The notes under the pieces are model-generated. The model saw only the letters and a list, made by a program, of their open reading frames with translations, was not told where the DNA came from and made no database searches. DNA of 12,803 bases from Phycisphaerales bacterium UBA4658 (GTDB lineage: Bacteria > Planctomycetota > Phycisphaerae > Phycisphaerales > UBA1924), in NCBI GenBank assembly GCA_002405485.1, contig DHLW01000137.1:12841-25643 (forward strand). The letters run 5' to 3'. Positions 7,407 through 12,803 of the stretch are shown one piece after another. How positions within the stretch are numbered: the first letter of the stretch is position 1; each line of letters starts with the position of its first letter. The position numbers and the translations under genes are program-made.

Positions 7407-8612
7407 TCACTCCGCCGACAGGGCCAGCCGGCACATCACCTCGACCCCGGTCTCCAGTGCGTCGTCATTGAAGTCGTACTCAGGCTGGTGCAGGGACGGG
7501 TAATGCTCCACGCCGTGCGGCTTGACGCCCAGGATGAAGAAGCACGCCGGCACGTGATGCCCGTAGTACGCAAAGTCCTCGCCCCCGAGCGACGGCGCCG
7601 GGACGTGCGCGACTCGCTCTTTCCCAACGGACTGCTCCGCGATCCGGAAGAACTTGCCCGTCAGCCGCTCGTCGTTGTATGTGACTGGGTACCCCTCTTC
7701 CCAATCGATGTCGGCCCGGCATCCCATGCCCGCCGCCACCCCCTGAGCGATCTCGTAGAACCGGCGCTTGCCGAGATGTCGAGTCTCGGGCTTGAGCGTG
7801 CGCATGGTGCCGGTGAGGGTGATCTCGGCGGGGATGATGTTCCGAGCCGCGCCCCCGTTGATGGTCGCGACCGTGACCACGATCGAGTCCTGCGGGGCGA
7901 CGTTGCGCGAGCAGATGGTCTGCAACGCGGTGACGACCTGGGCCGATCCCACGATGGGATCCGCCGAGAGCTGCGGGTATGCCGCGTGCGCCTGCGTGCC
8001 GCGGATCCGCATGACGAAGTTGTCCGTTGCCGCCAGCAGGGGTCCTGGGCGCGAACCGACCATGCCGAGCTCGTACTGCGGCCAGCCGTGCAACCCGTAG
8101 ATCTCGCGCACCGCCGTGCCCAGCCGCGATCCGTCCAGTGCGCCGTCCTCGCACATCCGCTTCCCACCGGCGCCGCCCTCTTCGGCGGGCTGGAACACGA
8201 GCGTCACGCCGTTCGGGCGATCGTCCAGCGACGACAGCACCTTGGCCACGGCCAGCAGGTTGGCGGTGTGCCCGTCGTGCCCGCAGGCGTGCATGACTCC
8301 GGGGGTCCTGGAGGCGTACGCCGCGCCGGTCTTTTCGAGGATCGGGAGGGCGTCCATGTCGGCTCGCAGGGCGATCGAACCGGTGCGCTCCGCGCCGGGC
8401 CGCGTGGGCGGGATGTACCCGAGCACGCCGGTCCCGCCGGCCAACCCATGAACGTACGCGACACCCATCTTCTTCAACTCCGCCGCGACCGTCTGGCTCG
8501 TGCGCTTCTCCTGATACGCGAGCTCCGGATGCGCGTGCAGGTCTCGACGAAGTCGGACGAACTCGGGCAGAACCTCACGAACCCGGGCACGAAGGGCGTC
8601 GGCAGTCAGCAT
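7407..8612 (-). CDS. M20 family metallo-amidohydrolase (hippuricase/N-acyl-amino-acid hydrolase type)
   Basis: Members hydrolyse N-acyl or N-carbamoyl amino acids and related amides with a two-metal site. Numbering from ATG 8612 (401 residues), the expected ligands are present: Cys110 and His112 (HACGHDGH), Glu144-Glu145 (QPAEEGG), His175 (GLHGW) and His375 (SLHQPEY), with the conserved GGEDFAYY near 343-350. RADMDALP near 83-90 is another hallmark. Length is normal. An in-frame TTG at 8618 would add two residues; I prefer the ATG at 8612-8610, although neither has a good Shine-Dalgarno. No signal peptide is visible, so it is cytoplasmic. It lies 77 nt downstream of the mtfA-like gene on the same strand and may be co-transcribed. 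The exact substrate (hippurate, acetyl-amino acids, auxin-like conjugates, diaminopimelate derivatives) cannot be told from sequence. Confidence 0.93.
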   Translation of the reverse strand: MLTADALRARVREVLPEFVRLRRDLHAHPELAYQEKRTSQTVAAELKKMGVAYVHGLAGGTGVLGYIPPTRPGAERTGSIALRADMDALPILEKTGAAYASRTPGVMHACGHDGHTANLLAVAKVLSSLDDRPNGVTLVFQPAEEGGAGGKRMCEDGALDGSRLGTAVREIYGLHGWPQYELGMVGSRPGPLLAATDNFVMRIRGTQAHAAYPQLSADPIVGSAQVVTALQTICSRNVAPQDSIVVTVATINGGAARNIIPAEITLTGTMRTLKPETRHLGKRRFYEIAQGVAAGMGCRADIDWEEGYPVTYNDERLTGKFFRIAEQSVGKERVAHVPAPSLGGEDFAYYGHHVPACFFILGVKPHGVEHYPSLHQPEYDFNDDALETGVEVMCRLALSAE

Positions 8613-8689
8613 GTCCAAAGGTTACGCCGATGGCCGGCGCTCTCCACCCGGGCCGACCGGACCGTCGACCCAGGCCCGTTCCCGGTCCA

Positions 8690-9514
8690 TCAGCACGCCG
8701 ACTGTTCCCAGCGCGCCGGGTCCTGCTTGTAGTAATGCGCGAGGGTCTCATACAGCGGGGTGTCCGATGCCCGCAGTTCGTGCGGGCGCTGGAAGAACGC
8801 CTCGGTCGCCACCGCGAAGAACTCGCCGGGACTCGTCGCGCCGTAGGGGCTGAGCACCGTGGGCATGCCCAGTGCGGCCGAACGAGAGAGTGCGATGTAC
8901 GAGCCGGTCATCACGTTCTTCCACTGCTCAACGTCCTCCCGGCTTTCCAGCAGTGGCGTCCCGTTCACGCTGCCGTCGAGCATGTCCAGCTTGTGCGCGA
9001 ACTCGTGCAGCACAACGTTGTGCCCGCTGGCCATGTCGAGCGACCCGCGCAGAGCATCGGCCCAGCTCAGCACCACCGGCCCGGCTCCGGCCCCATGGTC
9101 CCACGCTTCTCCCAGGTTTGCAAAGCCCTCACCCATCACGGGCAGGTTCCCGATCGTGCCGACCGGACGCGGCGCCGTTGAGGTGAACGCGCTCGGATAC
9201 ACCAGCACCGTGTCCATGTTCGGATACAGGTCGTCGCGCAGCGGGTCCAGTCCCAGGCCAAGAAGCAGCACCCCCGCCTGGGCCGCGATCACGAGCTTCA
9301 TCTCGTCGCTGAGCTTGCCCTTCATCGGGCCGCACCCTTCCCAGGTCTTCTCGGCGACCAGCACGCGGGCGATGTCCCGGAGTTTGGCCTTGCACGCCGA
9401 CGGCAGACGCTTGTACAGCGCCACGTGCTCCTCAAGCGCCGCCGCACTCGACGCGTTCAGCGGGGTGTCCAGGAGGCGTTGGCGACGACGGGCGGTGAGA
9501 AACGGAACGAGCAT
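8690..9514 (-). CDS. mtfA: Zinc-dependent peptidase, MtfA family
   Basis: This 274-residue protein is close in length to E. coli MtfA (265). It has the gluzincin motif HEFAH (170-174) within VVLHEFAHKLDMLDG and the downstream ligand Glu231 in PGEFFAVATEAFF; both stretches are characteristic of the family. E. coli MtfA is a cytosolic aminopeptidase that also binds the glucose repressor Mlc. No Mlc or PTS gene is in this window, so the role here is inferred only as a peptidase. ATG 9514-9512 is preceded by AGGA (9527-9524) at 9-nt spacing and matches the family N-terminus MLVPFLTARRRQRLLD. A further upstream ATG at 9592 would add 26 residues with no family resemblance. The M20 gene follows 77 nt downstream. 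Confidence 0.9.
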   Translation of the reverse strand: MLVPFLTARRRQRLLDTPLNASSAAALEEHVALYKRLPSACKAKLRDIARVLVAEKTWEGCGPMKGKLSDEMKLVIAAQAGVLLLGLGLDPLRDDLYPNMDTVLVYPSAFTSTAPRPVGTIGNLPVMGEGFANLGEAWDHGAGAGPVVLSWADALRGSLDMASGHNVVLHEFAHKLDMLDGSVNGTPLLESREDVEQWKNVMTGSYIALSRSAALGMPTVLSPYGATSPGEFFAVATEAFFQRPHELRASDTPLYETLAHYYKQDPARWEQSAC

Positions 9515-9648
9515 GGGCGTGATTCCTGGCAAACGACAAGACTGAACGAACGACCCGGTGCGAGCGTGGCGATGCATGTCCAACGCCAACACCCGCCGGA
9601 GAGGGCCTTAGAGCGAACCCCGTGCCAGGAACTCTGGGCAACCTCGGG

Positions 9649-9687
9649 CCCGCACGGGATCGCGGTTCCGGCTCTTGCCCGTGCGGG
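9649..9687. repeat. 10-bp perfect inverted repeat
   Basis: CCCGCACGGG at 9649-9658 is the exact reverse complement of CCCGTGCGGG at 9678-9687, with 19 nt between. It sits about 135 bp upstream of the mtfA-like start. It could be an operator or an RNA stem; no T-run follows on either strand, so it is not a typical terminator. Confidence 0.5.
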
Positions 9688-9916
9688 GAGATGGCACTCA
9701 CGCAACGCAGATCGACTCTCCGCCCGCCGAGGGACCGCCATCTGCCAATCAGGCAGGTGCGTTCATGGTCGCAACGCGGGCGATCCGATGCCCTGCGTCC
9801 ATGACCTGACGGCCCGGCACGCGCGAAAGCGCGGCGAATTCATCAGGAAACACCCTCTTAAGCCGATCGCAAAATCCGCGCTTCGGGTGCGTTCGTAGAC
9901 CCTGCCGCCGCGACCG

Positions 9917-9942
9917 GGCGTGGCGCTCACAGCGCCGACGCC
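9917..9942. repeat. Strong stem-loop upstream of DUF4394 gene
   Basis: GGCGTGGCGCT (9917-9927) pairs with AGCGCC-G-ACGCC (9931-9942), giving 11 base pairs with one bulged G (9937) and a CAC loop. No U-tract follows. It lies about 135 nt before the DUF4394 start and could be a leader-RNA structure or an operator. Confidence 0.5.
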
Positions 9943-10063
9943 GGGCAGTGCGAAGGTCCCGGTGCAGCGATGGAAGACGTGTGTAGCTACGCCGCACAGT
10001 GCGGGGTGGGCGCGGTCTCCTTGTCATGCACCTGGCGGATGCTCACTTTCGGTTCCGCGGCAC

Positions 10064-10068
10064 GGAGG
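10064..10068 (+). promoter_or_regulatory. Shine-Dalgarno of DUF4394 gene
   Basis: GGAGG lies 8 nt before the ATG at 10077. It decides this start over an in-frame GTG at 9999 that would put 26 residues in front of the signal peptide. Confidence 0.75.
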
Positions 10069-10076
10069 AATCTCAG

Positions 10077-11027
10077 ATGCGTTCAATCGTCGTGATCTCG
10101 GCTGCCGTGGCTTCGCTCGCGCTCGCGGGCGGCGTTCTGGCCCAATCGGTGCAGACTGCGTATGGACTGACCGTGGACGGGACCCGGCTCGTCGGGTTCT
10201 CCCCAAGCAACGTCTCGACACTCCTTTCCGACGTAGCCATCACCGGACTGGGCTCCGGCGAGACCATTCGGAACATCGACTTCCGCCCTCGCAACGGCGA
10301 ACTCATCGGTCTCAGCTCGAGCAACCGCATGTTCTCCATCAACCCGGTGACCGGCGCGGCGCAGCTTCGCCTCGTCGGCACGCCGACCGCCTTCGTCATC
10401 AACGGCACCGCGGGCATGGACTTCAATCCCGTGCCGGACCGCATCCGCGTGGTCACCAGCACCGTGCAGAATCTGCGGCTGAATCCGGACACGGGCGGGC
10501 TCGCCGCAGACGACGGCGCGCCGGTCGCTCCGGCGCCCGCGCTGCGGTTTGTCTCTGGTGATCCGAACTTCGGCGCAACCCCGAACCTCGTGAGCACCGC
10601 CTACACCAACAGTGTGTTCACGAACGGCGGACCCACGGGCCTGCCCACGACCATGTTCGCCGTCCATCGCACCAGCCAGTTCGTGAACACGCTCGTGCGA
10701 CAGGGATCGGTGAACGGCTCGCCCGATTCGCCCAACAACGGCAACCTCACGACCATCGGCTCGATCTTCGGCATCTTCCCCGATGATCTCTTCGGCTTCG
10801 ACATCTTCAGCGAGAATGGCGGCAATCAGGCCTATTTCTCCGGCAACCCGATCGTCGGTGGCACCGCGTTCTACACACTCGATCTCGCCACCGGCTCCAA
10901 CGCGTTCATGGGCAACATCGGCGGGGCCAATCCCGTCCGGATCCGGGACTTCTCAGTGATTCCCGCGCCGGCCTCCGCGGCCCTCCTGGGTCTTGGCGCT
11001 CTGGCGGCGACTCGCCGCCGACGCTGA
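10077..11027 (+). CDS. Secreted DUF4394 protein with PEP-CTERM-like tail
   Basis: This 316-residue protein begins with a signal peptide (1-22, predicted cut after VLA, before Gln23). It carries DUF4394 hallmarks: YGLTVDGTRLVGFSPSN (29-45), DVAITGLGSGETIRNIDFRP (52-71), a second FxINPVTGAA strand (86-95) and the MDFNPVPDRIRVVTS / NLRLNPDTG stretch (114-140), repeated weakly near 265-272 (YTLDLATG). Such repeats suggest a beta-propeller-like fold. The end has the PEP-CTERM layout: IPAPAS (295-300), a hydrophobic Ala/Leu/Gly segment (301-311) and RRRR at the terminus. PAP replaces the canonical PEP. By analogy it is exported and processed by an exosortase-like enzyme, which is not in the window. 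Function of DUF4394 is unknown. A strong terminator follows 65 nt downstream. Confidence 0.88.
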   Translation: MRSIVVISAAVASLALAGGVLAQSVQTAYGLTVDGTRLVGFSPSNVSTLLSDVAITGLGSGETIRNIDFRPRNGELIGLSSSNRMFSINPVTGAAQLRLVGTPTAFVINGTAGMDFNPVPDRIRVVTSTVQNLRLNPDTGGLAADDGAPVAPAPALRFVSGDPNFGATPNLVSTAYTNSVFTNGGPTGLPTTMFAVHRTSQFVNTLVRQGSVNGSPDSPNNGNLTTIGSIFGIFPDDLFGFDIFSENGGNQAYFSGNPIVGGTAFYTLDLATGSNAFMGNIGGANPVRIRDFSVIPAPASAALLGLGALAATRRRR

Positions 11028-11091
11028 GATCGTGGTGCCCAGGCGACCCGTGAAGCCACGACTCAACAGGTCGCTGCACCTATCTCGAGGG

Positions 11092-11126
11092 CACCCGGGC
11101 GCGAGAGCGCCCGGGTGTTCCATTTT
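11092..11126 (+). terminator. Intrinsic terminator after DUF4394 gene
   Basis: CACCCGGGCGC (11092-11102) pairs perfectly with GCGCCCGGGTG (11107-11117), an 11-bp stem closed by a GAGA tetraloop. The T-rich tail TTCCATTTT follows on the plus strand. It lies 65 nt after the stop codon and insulates the following surface-protein gene. Confidence 0.88.
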
Positions 11127-11170
11127 CCGCGGGGCGGGCGTTGGAGTTGGGGCCAGGCCCGATTGCTATT

Positions 11171-11182
11171 GCGGACGTCCGC
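11171..11182. repeat. 12-bp perfect palindrome
   Basis: GCGGACGTCCGC reads the same on both strands and lies 228 bp upstream of the TTG start of the next gene. It could be a small operator, but such a palindrome can also occur by chance in GC-rich DNA. Confidence 0.3.
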
Positions 11183-11257
11183 CGTGCAGCGGCGAGCAGT
11201 CCAGAGCGTCCGATCCAGCGTGCTGGGCGTTCGAGGAGTCCGATAACCAATGGAAGC

Positions 11258-11276
11258 GATCGGTCGGCGGCCGATC
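11258..11276. repeat. 6-bp inverted repeat upstream of second surface-protein gene
   Basis: GATCGG (11258-11263) and CCGATC (11271-11276) are separated by 7 nt, just before the AT-richer island thought to hold the promoter. A regulator-binding site is possible but unproven. Confidence 0.3.
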
Positions 11277-11409
11277 ATGCGATCCGCGGGCCGTTCTGTT
11301 TGTTCAAGAGCCCAATTGTGGTACTTACTCATACTCTGAGAACTTCGCTCTTCCGACTCTCACCGGAGTGAGCGTGTCCCATGGTTGTTGAGAGGGAGAT
11401 TGCACGAAG

Positions 11410-12162
11410 TTGTTGCGTTCTGTCTGCGCGCTGAGCGTGCTCGCTGGGCTTGCCGTGGCCACTTCCGCGTCAGCGGTCACGGTGTCCGTGTCCGATCCGT
11501 CCGGCCTTGCCGCCGAGGCCCAGTTTTCCATCACCGGCCCGACCCAGCTCACTGTCCGACTCCGGAACATCTCCACAGGGTCCGGGTCCTTCACGGGTGC
11601 CGCTGCCATTCTGACCGGATGCTCGTGGGACTTTGGCGCCCCCGGCGTGAACGTTGGCGACAACACCATTCTCGGCGGCACGATCGTCATCGGTGCGACC
11701 AGCCAGTCCGTGAACTTCTCCACCGGCTCCTATGGCCCGGGCACCAACGTCGGCGGTGAGTGGGGATATGGCAACGCCCCCTCGGGGCTCTCGTTTGCCA
11801 ACTTCATCTCCGCCCTTCAGGCGGGGTCCACCGTGTTTGGCGGTCCCAACCTCGATGCAACCACCGTCCTCGACGGACCGCAAGGCGGCCTCATCGCTCC
11901 GGCGACGGTCGGTCAGCTCGGCGGGCTCGGCGGCATCAACGATGAAGTCGTCGCCGTGCTCAACCTCAGCCAGCCCATCACCAACCTCAACTTCGTCACC
12001 CAGAACAACGTCCGCTTCGAGTTCGGATCCGACGCGCTGTTCATCACCACCCCGACTCCGGGGTCGGCGGGAGCCCTGCTGCTCGGCGCAGCGCTGTGCG
12101 CCCGGCGGCGACGGACGGGTTCAACAAATCTTCACGTGAGCTCGAACCGTCCGAAGGCGTAA
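11410..12162 (+). CDS. Secreted surface protein with PEP-CTERM-like tail, unknown family
   Basis: This 250-residue protein has a signal peptide (1-22, cut after ASA). A beta-rich, Gly/Ser/Thr-rich domain without charge clusters follows, including LTGCSWDFG (68-76) and paired LNLSQPITNLNFV / NNVRFEFG strands near the end. It resembles in outline the small exosortase-dependent surface proteins, but I do not assign a family. The tail is TPTPGSAG (214-221), a short hydrophobic segment with a Cys (222-230) and RRRR (232-235), then 15 further residues, which is unusual because the Arg cluster normally ends the protein. The start is TTG at 11410, the first usable codon after an in-frame TGA at 11389-11391; GGGAG at 11394-11398 is 11 nt upstream. 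A second TTG follows immediately. It is exported and probably anchored or sorted at the envelope. Confidence 0.75.
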   Translation: MLRSVCALSVLAGLAVATSASAVTVSVSDPSGLAAEAQFSITGPTQLTVRLRNISTGSGSFTGAAAILTGCSWDFGAPGVNVGDNTILGGTIVIGATSQSVNFSTGSYGPGTNVGGEWGYGNAPSGLSFANFISALQAGSTVFGGPNLDATTVLDGPQGGLIAPATVGQLGGLGGINDEVVAVLNLSQPITNLNFVTQNNVRFEFGSDALFITTPTPGSAGALLLGAALCARRRRTGSTNLHVSSNRPKA

Positions 12163-12201
12163 CTGCCGTCGAGCCGGAGACATCCGAGGTAGTCTCATCC
12201 G

Positions 12202-12231
12202 ACGCGGCGGGCCATTTCAGGCTCGCCGCGT
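12202..12231. repeat. 12-bp stem-loop between surface protein and phosphoesterase genes
   Basis: ACGCGGCGGGCC (12202-12213) pairs with GGCTCGCCGCGT (12220-12231), with one G-T wobble and an ATTTCA loop. It starts 39 nt after the stop of the surface-protein gene and ends 5 nt before the AAGGA ribosome-binding site of the next gene. There is no T-run on the plus strand (TCCATAAGG follows). It may be a degenerate terminator or a leader hairpin near the translation start. Confidence 0.6.
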
Positions 12232-12236
12232 TCCAT

Positions 12237-12241
12237 AAGGA
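12237..12241 (+). promoter_or_regulatory. Shine-Dalgarno of metallophosphoesterase gene
   Basis: AAGGA lies 7 nt before the ATG at 12249 and fixes that start, which also gives a proper signal peptide. Confidence 0.65.
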
Positions 12242-12248
12242 CGCCTCC

Positions 12249-12803
12249 ATGCTTCTCCGCGCAGCGCACGTGCACACGCTCCTGACCGCTCTCGTCATGG
12301 CTCTTGGTGTTTGCGGGTCATGCCCTGCGCAGGGCACGCCCGCGGCGCCGGTGGACAACATCGGCCACGACCGCCACACGCACCACCACAACCCCAAGCA
12401 CCCGACCGAGCAGCCCACCGCCGCCCGCTTCGTGACCAGCCGGTCCAGCAGCGTGGTGCTGCCGCTCCCGGAGGAGAAGGACGCGTTCACGTTCGTCGTC
12501 TTCGGCGATCGCACGGGCGGCCCGACCGACGGCGTCAGCGTCCTCGCCGACGCTGTGCGTGACACCAATCTGCTCGAGCCCGACCTGGTCATGACCGTCG
12601 GCGACCTCATCAACGGGTACAACGACACCCCGGCGTGGATGGAGCAGATGAAGGAGTACAAGCGGATCATGGGCGAGCTTCGCTGCCCGTGGTTCCCCGT
12701 CGCCGGCAATCACGACACCTACTGGCGCGACCGCGGGAGCGGCGAGAAGAAGCCCGTCGACGGGCACGACGGCAACTACGAGATGCACATCGGCCCGCAC
12801 TGG
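12249..12803 (+). CDS. Secreted metallophosphoesterase, 3' partial
   Basis: 185 residues are visible and the frame is still open at the window end. A signal peptide covers roughly 1-27 (hydrophobic 11-21, likely cut after CPA, before or near Gln28). Residues 40-51 are His-rich (HDRHTHHHNPKH, six His of twelve). The calcineurin-like phosphoesterase fold then begins: VVFGDRTGG (84-91, D87 metal ligand), TVGDLING (116-123, D119) and VAGNHDTYW (151-159, Asn154 and His155). The later His motifs would lie beyond the window. The first motif carries Arg where many members have His (GDxH). The family hydrolyses phosphomono- or diesters with a dinuclear metal centre; substrate is unknown. The export signal places it in the periplasm or outside. 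Confidence 0.88.
   Translation, partial: MLLRAAHVHTLLTALVMALGVCGSCPAQGTPAAPVDNIGHDRHTHHHNPKHPTEQPTAARFVTSRSSSVVLPLPEEKDAFTFVVFGDRTGGPTDGVSVLADAVRDTNLLEPDLVMTVGDLINGYNDTPAWMEQMKEYKRIMGELRCPWFPVAGNHDTYWRDRGSGEKKPVDGHDGNYEMHIGPHW

Larger units (their letters stand above)
9515..10076. other. 562-bp noncoding gap with several inverted repeats
   Basis: This stretch separates the divergent mtfA-like and DUF4394 genes. Short open frames exist on both strands but none resembles a protein, and they are Arg-rich as expected from GC-rich noncoding DNA. Visible structures are a 10-bp inverted repeat (9649-9658 with 9678-9687), an 8-bp stem (9739-9746 with 9752-9759, one G-T wobble), a strong stem-loop at 9917-9942 and a 5-bp stem at 9992-10004. 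The region must contain both promoters, but I could not identify convincing -35/-10 pairs. Confidence 0.6.
11028..11409. other. 382-bp noncoding region between two surface-protein genes
   Basis: It holds the terminator of the upstream gene, a 12-bp palindrome at 11171-11182, an inverted repeat GATCGG/CCGATC at 11258-11276, and an AT-richer island at about 11290-11350 that likely contains the promoter of the downstream gene. CATACT at 11330-11335 is a possible -10 box, but I find no matching -35. No protein-coding gene is supported. Confidence 0.55.

Noticed and set aside
7488..8732. 414-codon open frame on the plus strand across the M20 gene
   Set aside because: It is antisense to a gene with complete metal-ligand motifs, and its translation is Arg/His-rich with no domain, as expected from a GC-rich shadow.
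8690..9592. Start of the mtfA-like gene at the upstream ATG 9592
   Set aside because: The additional 26 residues have no family match, whereas ATG 9514 has AGGA at 9 nt and gives a family-like N-terminus and length.
9425..9898. 157-codon plus-strand frame overlapping the mtfA start
   Set aside because: It overlaps mtfA antisense, has no signal peptide or domain, and its residue composition is atypical.
9749..10027. 92-codon minus-strand frame in the 562-bp gap
   Set aside because: Very Arg-rich, no Shine-Dalgarno and no recognisable motif. It probably reflects GC-rich noncoding sequence.
9515..10076. tRNA or known riboswitch in the structured gap
   Set aside because: No cloverleaf with a T-loop and acceptor stem could be assembled, and I could not match the conserved cores of cyclic-di-GMP or cobalamin riboswitches by eye.
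11063..11391. Short frames on both strands between the two surface-protein genes
   Set aside because: They run through the intrinsic terminator and promoter-like AT-rich island, with no motif or ribosome-binding site.

Overview
This GC-rich window reads as a chromosomal segment from a planctomycete, most likely of the Phycisphaerae. That assignment is inference. It rests on two secreted proteins ending in a degenerate PEP-CTERM-like tripartite tail (Pro-rich motif, hydrophobic stretch, Arg cluster), a BatA/VWA-type large membrane protein, a lipoprotein and an outer-membrane-barrel protein typical of diderm cells, and frequent GTG/TTG starts. I see no tRNA, rRNA, CRISPR array, insertion sequence or prophage gene.

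Layout. (1) 3-1802 (+): a large lipoprotein whose 5' end lies outside the window. (2) 5687-1815 (-): a compact block read as rlmE (23S rRNA 2'-O-methyltransferase), a BatA-VWA membrane protein overlapping it by 4 nt (GTGA), and, 19 nt further on, an outer-membrane beta-barrel protein. (3) 5803-7395 (+): a double-domain sugar-type ABC ATPase, divergent from rlmE and without its usual permease or binding-protein partners nearby. (4) 9514-7407 (-): mtfA-like zinc peptidase followed by an M20 amidohydrolase. (5) 9515-10076: a 562-bp gap with several inverted repeats and no convincing gene. (6) 10077-12162 (+): two secreted, PEP-CTERM-like surface proteins (the first a DUF4394 protein), separated by a strong intrinsic terminator and about 380 bp of noncoding DNA. 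(7) 12249-12803 (+): the start of a secreted metallophosphoesterase cut by the window end.

How the genes may work together. The rlmE-BatA-barrel block looks co-transcribed and translationally coupled at its first junction, so ribosome maturation and cell-envelope functions share a message. The two PEP-CTERM-like proteins are probably substrates of a sorting enzyme encoded elsewhere. The remaining genes look like independent housekeeping or catabolic units. I did not find a clear undescribed multigene system. The observations most worth checking are the glycine insert over a G8 tract in the ABC ATPase, the structured 562-bp gap, the hairpin directly upstream of the phosphoesterase, and the displaced Shine-Dalgarno of rlmE.
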